Shown: in pieces, positions 1 to 6,251 of the stretch | Position numbering within the stretch: the first letter of the stretch is position 1 | Layout of the letters: the number at the start of each line of letters is the position of its first letter | From: JAICQQ01 sp965651135 | Lineage (GTDB): Bacteria; Myxococcota_A; Polyangia; Polyangiales; Polyangiaceae | Length of the DNA stretch: 7,973 nt | Direction: 5' to 3' | Assembly: GCA_965651135.1 (NCBI GenBank) | Contig: CBFGRJ010000345.1 | Span: 1-7,973, forward strand | Notes under the pieces: generated by a model | Databases searched by the model: none | The model's input: only the letters and a program-made list of their open reading frames with translations | Told to the model about the DNA's origin: nothing | Program-made: the position numbers and the translations under genes

Positions 1-47
1 ATACGCCATACTGAACGCATGTCAAGCTCACAAAGTGTCCACAGGCC

Positions 48-1760
48 CTAGCGCGGGATACCTGACGCGCTGTGATCTCGCTCGAGGACCAGGACGAGAT
101 CTGGATCGCAATGCGGGCGTTCGAGTCTAACTGGGTCGCTGCCGGCAATGGCGTAGCCGACTTGCGTGCGGGTGTCGTCGCTGTCTCCGGGATACACCCA
201 TCGCACTTGGTACTCCCCGGGCTCGATGTCCATTTCGATCGACTCTGCGTTGCAGTCCACGAAGTAGGACACGTAGGTCTCTCCCAACTTGGCGCGGGTT
301 CCGACGTGGCCGCTGGCGGAGATGGCTACTCCAGAATTTTGCACGAGCTGATCCAGACTTGTCCTGAGGCCGAAGGCCAGGGTGCGGAGGCGTTCGTGAT
401 CGCGCATGACCGTGCGCACGGAGTCGTCGAGTGGAGTCGTGAGATCCAGCCAACTGGCTTCGCTGGTTCCGAATGTACCGAAGACGAACGAACGCCAGAA
501 CGCCGTGCGATAGCACAGGCGATGCTCGGGTTGGCGAATCGTGGCATCTTCGCGGGCCGGCTCGGGTCCATTCGCGCCTTCACAGTCCTGCACCAGCTCG
601 TTGACGATCAGGGCGCGTCGTGAGTCCGAAGAAAAAGGCCGAGTCGCGTCCTTGGGAAATTCGATCGATACTCCATCCAGCTGACGTGCTCGGTGGGTAT
701 CCGAGGCCCCGATGGGTAGCGAATAGGGGTCGTACTTTTGGAACCACGCCAGGTACTTGTCGCTAGCTTGGCGTACGAATTCGTCCCCGGCTTCTTCGCC
801 AAAATAGTCGATGCGATTCGCCAGCTCCCAGTAAACGTTCGCATAGCCCGAAAAGCGTGCGATCACGTAACGAACGTAATTCTCGAGCGCCTGGTCATTG
901 TCTTGACGGTCGTCTTCGTCCGGTTGCCCGTCGGCGTCCTCGTCTTCGACGTCCCAGGCGTTCAACACGTGCTCGGTCGGATCTTCCGCGTGCTCGAACC
1001 ATGAGCCTTTGCGGCGGGACCAGGGATCGAACAGGTTGATCTGACAATAAACATTGCGCTCGCGCATCGATTCGATCCAGCGATCGGCTCGTCGAACCCA
1101 ATCGAGGTCCCAGCTGATGCCGTCGTCTTCGAGCGGGTAGTAGCCTATCTGGAGCAATGCTCCGTTGTGCGAGTGGGCCTTGAGCAGATCGAGGTAAGCT
1201 TCGAACTGGTCGTCGGTGTAGTAGCTGTCGTAGCTGCGGCCATCGCCGTTGGCGTCGTTGCGCTCCCCTTGCTTTTCTTGGGGGCCATAGTTCCTGGGTG
1301 AGAACCATTTGCCACCCGTCCAGTAGTGCACCGTCCCGTCGTCGTGTAAAAGAACGCTGGGGCGAGTGGCATCGATGCGGACATGGCCGTGGTTATCGGG
1401 TTCGCGGCGTTCGCCCACGTCGATATCGCCATGTCCTCGCGTGTGTTCGAGCTGCCATTTATAGCGCCAACGACCGGCCTGGTTCGGCATGAACCGCGCG
1501 CGCCAAACGTGCGCGCCGTCTTTGGCCTTTCCATCGTAGAATCCCTCCACGACGAAATGTTCGCTGTCTCGCGTAAAGGTGACGCTTGCGAAGATGGTGA
1601 ACGGGTTCTTGTCCACCTGTGGCAGCTTGAAGGTCAGCTCGACGGTATCGTAGACGGCAGGTTCGACCGCGTCGGCCTCGAACTCACCGTACCCAACGAC
1701 CTTGCTCGGCTCGCACGCCAACCCGACGCAGGCGATCAGGCAATGGCGCGCACGTAACAC
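48..1760 (-). CDS. Exported DUF5060/DUF4038-like glycoside-hydrolase-fold (TIM-barrel) protein, probable lipoprotein
   Basis: This 570-residue protein is probably exported and built like a carbohydrate-active enzyme. Residues 1-16 look like a short signal ending in VGLAC, so Cys16 could be lipidated. Residues ~22-105 resemble the DUF5060 Ig-like domain (VELTFKLP, then GRWRYKW). Residues ~130-480 resemble a DUF4038/GH-A-like TIM barrel: FSPRNYGP, ALLQIGYYPL, INLFDPW and VYWELAN at 309-315, with RALIVNE at 382-388 as a possible nucleophile strand. Residues ~480-560 form a beta-rich C-terminal domain like the putative collagen-binding domain of DUF4038 proteins (YVSYF, YQVRWVYPGD). Asp-rich segments at 169-178 and 273-284 look like calcium loops. 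The residue after the conserved Asn315 is Arg316, where clan GH-A enzymes carry the acid/base Glu, so catalysis is doubtful. The start is GTG, with an in-frame stop four codons upstream and no clear Shine-Dalgarno sequence. Substrate is unknown. It lies 78 bases after the membrane protein gene and may be transcribed with it. Confidence 0.82.
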   Translation of the reverse strand: MLRARHCLIACVGLACEPSKVVGYGEFEADAVEPAVYDTVELTFKLPQVDKNPFTIFASVTFTRDSEHFVVEGFYDGKAKDGAHVWRARFMPNQAGRWRYKWQLEHTRGHGDIDVGERREPDNHGHVRIDATRPSVLLHDDGTVHYWTGGKWFSPRNYGPQEKQGERNDANGDGRSYDSYYTDDQFEAYLDLLKAHSHNGALLQIGYYPLEDDGISWDLDWVRRADRWIESMRERNVYCQINLFDPWSRRKGSWFEHAEDPTEHVLNAWDVEDEDADGQPDEDDRQDNDQALENYVRYVIARFSGYANVYWELANRIDYFGEEAGDEFVRQASDKYLAWFQKYDPYSLPIGASDTHRARQLDGVSIEFPKDATRPFSSDSRRALIVNELVQDCEGANGPEPAREDATIRQPEHRLCYRTAFWRSFVFGTFGTSEASWLDLTTPLDDSVRTVMRDHERLRTLAFGLRTSLDQLVQNSGVAISASGHVGTRAKLGETYVSYFVDCNAESIEMDIEPGEYQVRWVYPGDSDDTRTQVGYAIAGSDPVRLERPHCDPDLVLVLERDHSASGIPR

Positions 1761-1838
1761 CGGGCAAGGCTACAGTGTGTCAACAGGTTGCGCCAACACC
1801 GCCCTTTCTCGAGGGGCAGGGCCCAAGCACGCAGGGCG

Positions 1839-2591
1839 TCAGCGACCGAGCATCTGTCGTACTTGATTGCTGAAAGATCCCTCTGGAAAAGCCCGCAGAT
1901 AGCGCTCACCCCGCTGCTCGAGCTCGCTGCGGCGCCCCAGGGCGTTGAGCGCCCTGAGGGCGAGCGCCTCACGCTCTTGATACAGGTGACCTCGACGAAA
2001 ACGAGCGTGCCCCTCGTTGGCCCAGGCCAACGCCTGAGCAGGATTCTGGTTCAGCGCTTCGCGGATCTTGCGCAGTTGCTTGACCTCCTCCGCCAGCAGA
2101 TCACCTCTGTCGGCGGGCGCGGCTTGCTTCTGAATCGGGGCCGGCTTGATCCGCTTCGGTGGCGATACCGGCTCCGCTTCGCTGGCGCTTTCGGTTGGCG
2201 CGACTGGCAAAGGGGCAACCGAGGGTTCGGCGTCCGCCTCTGGACGTGGGTCGGGTCGAGCCACGGATTGACTCGCCGTCGAGACAGTCGGTGAGGGCCT
2301 GTCTTCGACCGTTGGCTGCTGCATCGAGTAGAGTGCCACGCCGACCAGTGCCGTGCCGACGGCTCCGACCACTCCAAGCTTGACCAACGCCGCTTTCGAT
2401 ACGCCTAGCGATGCACCGTTGGTGTCGAGGCCAGGCCCCAGATCAGGCCCCAGGTTTGCCAGGCTCGCTTCGAAGCGCGCCAAGCCAGCACTCACATCGT
2501 AGGCCACCTGATGCTGGGCAGCCGCTTGCAGATCGGTGCGCAGGCTTTCGAGCGTATCTGGATCTTCGAGCAAGCGTTTGGGCGCGCTCAT
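1839..2591 (-). CDS. Single-pass membrane protein coupled to ECF sigma factor; candidate anti-sigma/sensor with TPR-like periplasmic domain
   Basis: This is a 250-residue bitopic membrane protein. Residues 1-67 should be cytoplasmic (RLLEDPDTLESLRTDL, then VAYDVSAGLARFEASL). A hydrophobic helix spans ~68-90, preceded by lysines that favour an N-in topology. Residues ~91-160 are a Pro/Ala/Ser/Glu-rich linker, and ~161-250 form an Ala-rich helical domain resembling tetratricopeptide or BamD/YbgF-like repeats (PAQALAWANEGHARF, YLRAFPEGSFSNQV). Its ATG overlaps the stop of the upstream sigma gene (ATGA), and a strong AAGGAGG site lies five bases before the start. Pairing with an ECF sigma gene and the N-in topology suggest an anti-sigma or accessory sensor protein, and comparable pairs occur in Polyangiales genomes. 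The classical zinc-binding anti-sigma motif (HxxxCxxC) is absent; the protein has no cysteine at all. The regulatory role therefore rests on context and architecture, not on a recognised anti-sigma domain. Confidence 0.75.
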   Translation of the reverse strand: MSAPKRLLEDPDTLESLRTDLQAAAQHQVAYDVSAGLARFEASLANLGPDLGPGLDTNGASLGVSKAALVKLGVVGAVGTALVGVALYSMQQPTVEDRPSPTVSTASQSVARPDPRPEADAEPSVAPLPVAPTESASEAEPVSPPKRIKPAPIQKQAAPADRGDLLAEEVKQLRKIREALNQNPAQALAWANEGHARFRRGHLYQEREALALRALNALGRRSELEQRGERYLRAFPEGSFSNQVRQMLGR

Positions 2592-3142
2592 GCGCTCCTC
2601 CTTGTGCTGTCGAGATTTAGCAGCCTTGTGTGCATCTTTTGGAAATTCTTACGCGCCGTATGCAACCGTGAGAAAACGGTTCCAACGGGAACCCCGAGGC
2701 TCTCGGCAATCTGCTCGCAGCTTTCTCCCTCGAGCTCGTACATCACGAACACGGCGCGGTGATTCAGATCCATCGAATCCAGGGCCTTTTGCACGCGCTC
2801 GAGGCTTTGGTTGGCTTCGACCAAGGCGCTGGGGCTGGCTGCGGGTGCCGGGACGGCCACCGCGTCGCCCATGTCCACCTGGCGAGGGGCGCGGCCCAAA
2901 CTGCGACGCCGGGTCGAAGCCACCCGAACCGCAATCTCCGCGAGCCAAGTGGTGGGTCGTGCCTCGCGCTCGACGAAGCCACCTCGCTTATGCGCCACTA
3001 CGAACACTTCTTGCACCAAATCATCGATATCTTGCGCACCTACACCCAGCTTCCACAGGAAGTTCGCCACGAAACGCGCGTGGCGACGGAACAGCTCCCC
3101 TGCATCGAGGCGCTCTTCCGCGTGGGATTGGCCATCTGCCAT
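2588..3142 (-). CDS. ECF-type (group 4) RNA polymerase sigma factor
   Basis: Starting at the ATG at 3142, this encodes 184 residues, the usual length of an ECF sigma factor. Region 2 spans about residues 12-90: LFRRHARFVANFLWKL, then QDIDDLVQEVFVVAHKR (region 2.2, core RNA polymerase binding) and TTWLAEIAVRVASTRRR (region 2.3-2.4, -10 recognition). A Pro/Ala-rich linker follows. Region 4 occupies the C-terminal part: LERVQKALDSMDLNHRAVF and the helix-turn-helix CEQIAESLGVPVGTVFSRL for -35 binding. The open frame extends upstream to a TTG at 3346, adding 68 residues with no sigma similarity. No good ribosome site marks either start, so ATG 3142 is chosen on family length; a GTG at 3190 is another option. 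The stop overlaps the start of the membrane protein gene, implying joint translation. The upstream kinase gene on the same strand may add phosphorylation control, but the acidic region 2.2 (DDLVQE) is canonical. Confidence 0.9.
   Translation of the reverse strand: MADGQSHAEERLDAGELFRRHARFVANFLWKLGVGAQDIDDLVQEVFVVAHKRGGFVEREARPTTWLAEIAVRVASTRRRSLGRAPRQVDMGDAVAVPAPAASPSALVEANQSLERVQKALDSMDLNHRAVFVMYELEGESCEQIAESLGVPVGTVFSRLHTARKNFQKMHTRLLNLDSTRRSA
2597..2603 (-). promoter_or_regulatory. Strong Shine-Dalgarno site for the membrane protein gene
   Basis: AAGGAGG on the minus strand sits five bases before the ATG at 2591, inside the 3' end of the sigma factor gene. It fixes the start of the downstream gene and means that gene can be translated efficiently in addition to any coupling through the ATGA overlap. 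Confidence 0.8.
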
Positions 3143-3370
3143 GTCGTTGCCGACTGGTTCTTGGATTGCCGGCTGTCTAGAATCCTTCACACCAACTGCG
3201 CTTTCGGAAGAGCTTTGAGCCTGGGGCCGAGCACAGCGCAAAAGGGCCTGCGCTTTGCGCTCGATTTCTGTGTACCCGGTGGGGCAATCGTGCGCCGGCC
3301 AAGTGGAATTAGGGCACGCCCCCCCAACCAGTGCAATCGATTTCAAATCAGAGCGCGTCGCAGAACTGCG
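3143..3370 (-). other. Leader region between kinase and sigma genes (possible N-terminal extension of sigma ORF)
   Basis: These 228 bases lie between the kinase stop and the preferred sigma start. The frame stays open back to a TTG at 3346, and the translated stretch contains Cys11, His19 and Cys21 but nothing I recognise. A perfect 8-base inverted repeat (3235-3242 and 3254-3261) sits inside. No convincing promoter or intrinsic terminator was found, so read-through from the kinase gene is possible. Confidence 0.4.
3235..3261. repeat. Perfect 8-bp inverted repeat, 11-nt spacer
   Basis: AGCGCAAA at 3235-3242 is repeated as its exact reverse complement TTTGCGCT at 3254-3261. It could form a hairpin in the transcript or act as a protein-binding site upstream of the sigma gene. 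There is no following U-tract, so it is not a standard intrinsic terminator. Confidence 0.55.
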
Positions 3371-4837
3371 TCAGCGCGCTGCAATCAACCCGTCGCGTAG
3401 CAGCTGCACCAGCTCCCGCAGGGCCTGCTGCCTGGGCATGGGTGTCAAATCGAGAGCTTCTTCGAAGGTGACCCCTCCTTCCAGCCGGGACAACAGAAAT
3501 GCCCGCCTTGGGGACAGCGTTGCCCCATGGCTCCTCGACGCGTTGACCTCGACGACCTGGGTCAGCTTGCCGATGCGTTGTTCGTAGACCCTGGAGAGTA
3601 GCGTTTCGGCCCCTTCGACGCTGCGCCGCGCCAAGGCGTCGTCGTTGTTCTCGGCTAGATCGAGCGCCTCTTCCGCTCGGGACACGGCGGTTTCCGTATC
3701 GCCTTGGTCCAGCGCTTCGCGCGCCTGATCCAGCAAATCGGTGACCGCTTCGGCTGTGACGCTCGATACCAAGCGACCGCGTGACCGCGAGCGCGTGGCC
3801 GTGACGGGTGAGGAGCTGCGTGTGCCGGCACCGTTCGTGGGCAGTTGCACGGTGGGCGCCGGGGCAGTGATGGCCGCGCGGCCACCGTTGACTGGGCCGT
3901 CACCCGGCCGCGAGTCGCGATGCGGCGACACACTGATGGTCGGGGGGAGGGAACAGCCGCTGGCGCTAGCTAGCGCCTGAGCGAAGGCAACGATCGACAC
4001 AAAGCGATGATCGGGATCTTTGCTCAAGGCTTTCAAGATCACGTCATCCAAACCTTCTGGAAGCCAAGGAGCGACTTGGCTGGGGAGGCGTGGAACATCG
4101 TGCAGAACGCGCCTCAAGATCTCCATGACGTCATTGCCGGCGAACGGGAGCGTACCGGTCAGCATTTGATAGCAAATGACGGCCAGTGCGAACTGATCGC
4201 CGCGATGGTCGACCAAGGCGGTCTTTCCCGACGCTTGCTCTGGCGCCATATAGTCGGGAGTGCCGAGAATATCGAACTCTCCCGTGAGCCCGCGTTGGGC
4301 GCCGGCGCGCTTGCTGATGCCGAAGTCGAGCAGTTTCACGAATGAGCCTTCGCCGGGAACGTTCATCAAGAACACGTTGCCCGGCTTGAGGTCGCGGTGC
4401 ACGATGTCCGCTCTGTGAGCTGCGTTCAGGCCGGAAGCAGCCTGAGCCGTAATGCGGATCGCTTCTTGTAAAGGCAGCCGCTCTTCCCGCTCCAGGCGCG
4501 CATCGAGGCTTTCTCCTTCCAAGAGCTCCATGACCAGGTAAGGCTCGCCTTCCGGAGTCGCATCGAAGTCGACCACTTGCACGATGCTGGGATGATTCAG
4601 TTGACTGATGATTTCTGCCTCGCGATGGAACCGAGCCAGGGCGTGCGGATCATCGCTGAGGTGGCTGGCCAGCACCTTGACCGCCAAGCTCTTACGCAGG
4701 CGCACGTGCTCTGCGGCGAAGACCATTCCCATTCCGCCTTGGTCCAGCACCTCTCGTATCAAGTAAGTGCCTCGGAGAGTGGTTCCCACCAGCGATTCGG
4801 CGAGGGGTGGCCCTACCAAGGTTTCTCCGACGGCCAT
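3371..4837 (-). CDS. Soluble Hanks-type serine/threonine protein kinase with C-terminal helical domain
   Basis: From the ATG at 4837 this is a 488-residue eukaryotic-like Ser/Thr kinase. The kinase domain covers about residues 22-294. It has a glycine-rich loop DQGGMGMVF (~32-40, with Asp where the first Gly is usual), the ATP lysine in LAVK (K54), the catalytic loop HRDLKPGN (147-154; an RD kinase), the metal-binding DFG (171-173), APE (198-200) and the DQFALAVICYQMLTGTLPF helix. All key catalytic residues are present, so it should be active. A Ser/Thr/Pro/Arg-rich linker follows (~295-358), then an acidic helical, TPR-like stretch (~365-420) and a terminal module (AFLLSRLEGGVTFEEALDL, then RELVQLLRDGLIAAR) like small helical or winged-helix tails common in myxobacterial regulators. 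There is no transmembrane segment, so it acts in the cytoplasm. A GGGGGA site precedes ATG 4837; an in-frame TTG at 4849 is the less likely start. Its neighbour is an ECF sigma factor, a possible phosphorylation target. Confidence 0.95.
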   Translation of the reverse strand: MAVGETLVGPPLAESLVGTTLRGTYLIREVLDQGGMGMVFAAEHVRLRKSLAVKVLASHLSDDPHALARFHREAEIISQLNHPSIVQVVDFDATPEGEPYLVMELLEGESLDARLEREERLPLQEAIRITAQAASGLNAAHRADIVHRDLKPGNVFLMNVPGEGSFVKLLDFGISKRAGAQRGLTGEFDILGTPDYMAPEQASGKTALVDHRGDQFALAVICYQMLTGTLPFAGNDVMEILRRVLHDVPRLPSQVAPWLPEGLDDVILKALSKDPDHRFVSIVAFAQALASASGCSLPPTISVSPHRDSRPGDGPVNGGRAAITAPAPTVQLPTNGAGTRSSSPVTATRSRSRGRLVSSVTAEAVTDLLDQAREALDQGDTETAVSRAEEALDLAENNDDALARRSVEGAETLLSRVYEQRIGKLTQVVEVNASRSHGATLSPRRAFLLSRLEGGVTFEEALDLTPMPRQQALRELVQLLRDGLIAAR

Positions 4838-4841
4838 GTAA

Positions 4842-4847
4842 TCCCCC
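4842..4847 (-). promoter_or_regulatory. Ribosome binding site deciding the kinase start
   Basis: GGGGGA on the minus strand lies four bases before the ATG at 4837. It overlaps the alternative TTG codon at 4849-4847, which favours the ATG as the real start. Confidence 0.55.
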
Positions 4848-4968
4848 AAGGCTAACCGTTTGCCGATGGAGCGTCGAGAGCTTACGTCGGGAGGTGCTGC
4901 GTGCCGCTATCTTACCTTGTTGTCGTTGTCACACCTTGGGGCAACTTCTCAAACTGAGATGGCCAAAG

Positions 4969-5334
4969 CTAACGTGGGCAGTGCGCGTTGCAGCCGCCTT
5001 TGCCTCGGCATTCGTTTTGCCCGCGACAGGCGTGGGACTCGGGCACTGCGCACCCGCCCTTGCCCTTGCATTCGTTCATGCCCATGCAGCAATTACGATC
5101 GCCCTTCGCACTTTGGGCGCTGCCGCTGGCCTCGGCGTGCGAAAGCGGGTGTGCGGACACCGAGGTAGCGGGGCTCGGTTCGCTCTTTGTCCGCTCGTTG
5201 CACCCTAGCTGGGCCCCCACGCACAGGCCCGCAGTGGCGGCGACCACGCCCTTCAGCAGCGCGGATTTCGCAGCGGACTCGGCGTGAGGGTCTAGGGTGC
5301 GGCATGGCCTGCGCGAAACGCGCGCCCGACTCAC
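4969..5334 (-). CDS. Small exported Cys-rich protein with duplicated CxGxNECxGKGGC motif; bufferin (BufA2)-like metallophore candidate
   Basis: This 121-residue protein starts at a GTG that overlaps the stop of the LRR gene (GTGA), with an AAGGTG Shine-Dalgarno-like site eight bases upstream. A basic N-terminus is followed by a hydrophobic signal (~24-44, ALLKGVVAATAGLCVGAQLG) ending at Cys45. QLGC is an imperfect lipobox, so ordinary signal peptidase cleavage near VGA is also possible. A Ser/Ala/Glu linker (~46-80) leads to a Cys-rich tail with eight cysteines (82, 83, 89, 95, 103, 109, 115, 119). The tail holds two copies of CxGxNECxGKGGC at 83-95 and 103-115, offset by 20 residues. The spacing resembles the core of BufA2-type bufferins, periplasmic copper-buffering RiPPs modified by DUF692 (BufB) enzymes. 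No DUF692 or DUF2063 gene is in this window, so modification is unproven. It could equally be an unmodified, disulfide-rich or metal-binding envelope protein. The gene is well supported; the function is inferred from the motif. Confidence 0.8.
   Translation of the reverse strand: MSRARVSRRPCRTLDPHAESAAKSALLKGVVAATAGLCVGAQLGCNERTKSEPSPATSVSAHPLSHAEASGSAQSAKGDRNCCMGMNECKGKGGCAVPESHACRGQNECRGKGGCNAHCPR
4990..5088 (-). repeat. Two-copy CxGxNECxGKGGC peptide repeat
   Basis: CMGMNECKGKGGC and CRGQNECRGKGGC are 13-residue near-copies whose starts lie 20 residues (60 bases) apart in the C-terminal tail of the Cys-rich protein. All cysteines and the Gly, Asn and Glu positions are conserved between copies, indicating an internal duplication under constraint. 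Confidence 0.85.
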
Positions 5335-6206
5335 AACGAGATCACCTTGGTTCCGTTCGCTCGCAAGGGCGCAAACGTCATCGGGTCCTCGTCAGCAGGA
5401 GTCTCCGCGACGTAGATGGTCTTCAGATGCTTGAGGTTGGCGAGCGGAGCCACGTCTTTGACCTTGGTGCGCTTGAGGCTCAGGTTTTCGAGCTCGGTCA
5501 ACTGACTCAAAGGGCTCACGTCTTCCACCTGTGTGCTGTCCAGTATGAGCTCCGTGAGTGCTTTCATGTTGGCTAGCGGACTCAGATCTTTCACCTGCGT
5601 GCGGCCCAAGTCCAAGCGGTCCATCTTTGTCATTTTTGCCAACGGCGAAACGTCGCTGACGTTGTTGAGAGAAGCGCGCAGGGTTTCGAGCTTGGTGGCA
5701 TTGGCGATGGGAGACAGGTCATCGAGATCGCCGGGCCCGAGGAAGAGTTCCTTGAGATTCACCATGTGCGGAAACAGGCACACGTCGAGCTCGTGCACCT
5801 TCGCTTGGCTCAAGTTCAGCGACGTCAGTCGCCGCAAGTCCGCCTTCGTGAGGTCTCCTTTGGGCTTTTGCGCCTTGAGGCGAATCGCTTGCTCCAGCTC
5901 CGGGTTGTCGATGCTCAACGTGTCACCGGCAGGGCAATCCTCCGGCTTTTTCTTGGGCCTTTGGGCAGTCGGTTGGGGTGCGCTTGGCTGGCTCTCTTCT
6001 ACCGGGATGACCAGGCCACCGGGCTTGTCGCTCGGCTTGCTCGCCGAGACGCTCGGCTTCACCGCGTCGCTGGTCGAAGAGTTGGAGGATGTGGAGTCGC
6101 AGGCCGAGCACAAGATCGATGCGGCGAGGCAAAACCCCAGTCTTTGGTAGAGCGACCCCCCGATGTGTGGGGCCCTAGCTGTTGCATGGGACATGCGCGC
6201 TACCAT
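5331..6206 (-). CDS. Leucine-rich-repeat lipoprotein
   Basis: From the ATG at 6206 this encodes 291 residues. A signal segment (about residues 17-36, YQRLGFCLAASILCSAC) ends in a lipobox-like LCSAC, so Cys36 is a probable lipidation site, although Cys at -3 is unusual. A Ser/Pro/Lys-rich low-complexity linker follows (~37-90). The rest is a leucine-rich repeat solenoid. It opens with a cap (CPAGDTLSIDNPELEQAIRL) and an atypical first unit, followed by five consecutive 22-residue units at 149-258 with the pattern LxxLxLxxTxVxDVSPLAxL, as in internalin-type LRRs. LRRs of this type normally bind proteins; no enzymatic domain is visible. The frame is open to 6434, but the extra 76 residues show no signal or domain. 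ATG 6194 is an alternative start that keeps the signal. The stop overlaps the start of the Cys-rich gene, so the two are probably one transcriptional and translational unit at the cell envelope. Confidence 0.9.
   Translation of the reverse strand: MVARMSHATARAPHIGGSLYQRLGFCLAASILCSACDSTSSNSSTSDAVKPSVSASKPSDKPGGLVIPVEESQPSAPQPTAQRPKKKPEDCPAGDTLSIDNPELEQAIRLKAQKPKGDLTKADLRRLTSLNLSQAKVHELDVCLFPHMVNLKELFLGPGDLDDLSPIANATKLETLRASLNNVSDVSPLAKMTKMDRLDLGRTQVKDLSPLANMKALTELILDSTQVEDVSPLSQLTELENLSLKRTKVKDVAPLANLKHLKTIYVAETPADEDPMTFAPLRANGTKVISL
5433..5762 (-). repeat. Five tandem 22-residue leucine-rich repeats (66-base units)
   Basis: The five units begin with VNLKEL, TKLETL, TKMDRL, KALTEL and TELENL and end with SPIANA, SPLAKM, SPLANM, SPLSQL and APLANL. 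Each is exactly 22 residues, giving a 66-base period on the minus strand. Confidence 0.9.
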
Positions 6207-6251
6207 ACCACCGTCGTGCGTTCGTGAACCTGGCCGCGCGCAGCCACTAAA

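Noticed and set aside
20..25. TTGACA on the minus strand just after the barrel protein gene
   Set aside because: A -10 at proper spacing would fall at or beyond the window edge, so it cannot be judged.
72..623. Plus-strand open frame of 183 codons
   Set aside because: It lies opposite the DUF5060/barrel protein gene, whose minus-strand product has recognisable domains; this frame has no recognisable motif and is a high-GC shadow.
1755..1783. TTGACA on the minus strand at 1783-1778 as a promoter for the barrel protein gene
   Set aside because: With 16-18 base spacing there is no acceptable -10, and the best one (3 of 6 matches) would fall inside the coding start.
1800..1830. GC-rich imperfect hairpin between the membrane protein and barrel protein genes as a terminator
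   Set aside because: The stem is only about five pairs with a large loop and no U-tract follows.
2759..3400. Plus-strand open frame of 213 codons across the sigma factor gene
   Set aside because: The minus strand encodes an unmistakable ECF sigma factor here; the plus-strand product has no recognised domain.
4947..4959. TCTCA-AAC-TGAGA inverted repeat between the Cys-rich and kinase genes
   Set aside because: A five-base stem with a three-base loop and no U-tract is expected by chance and is too weak to call a terminator or operator.
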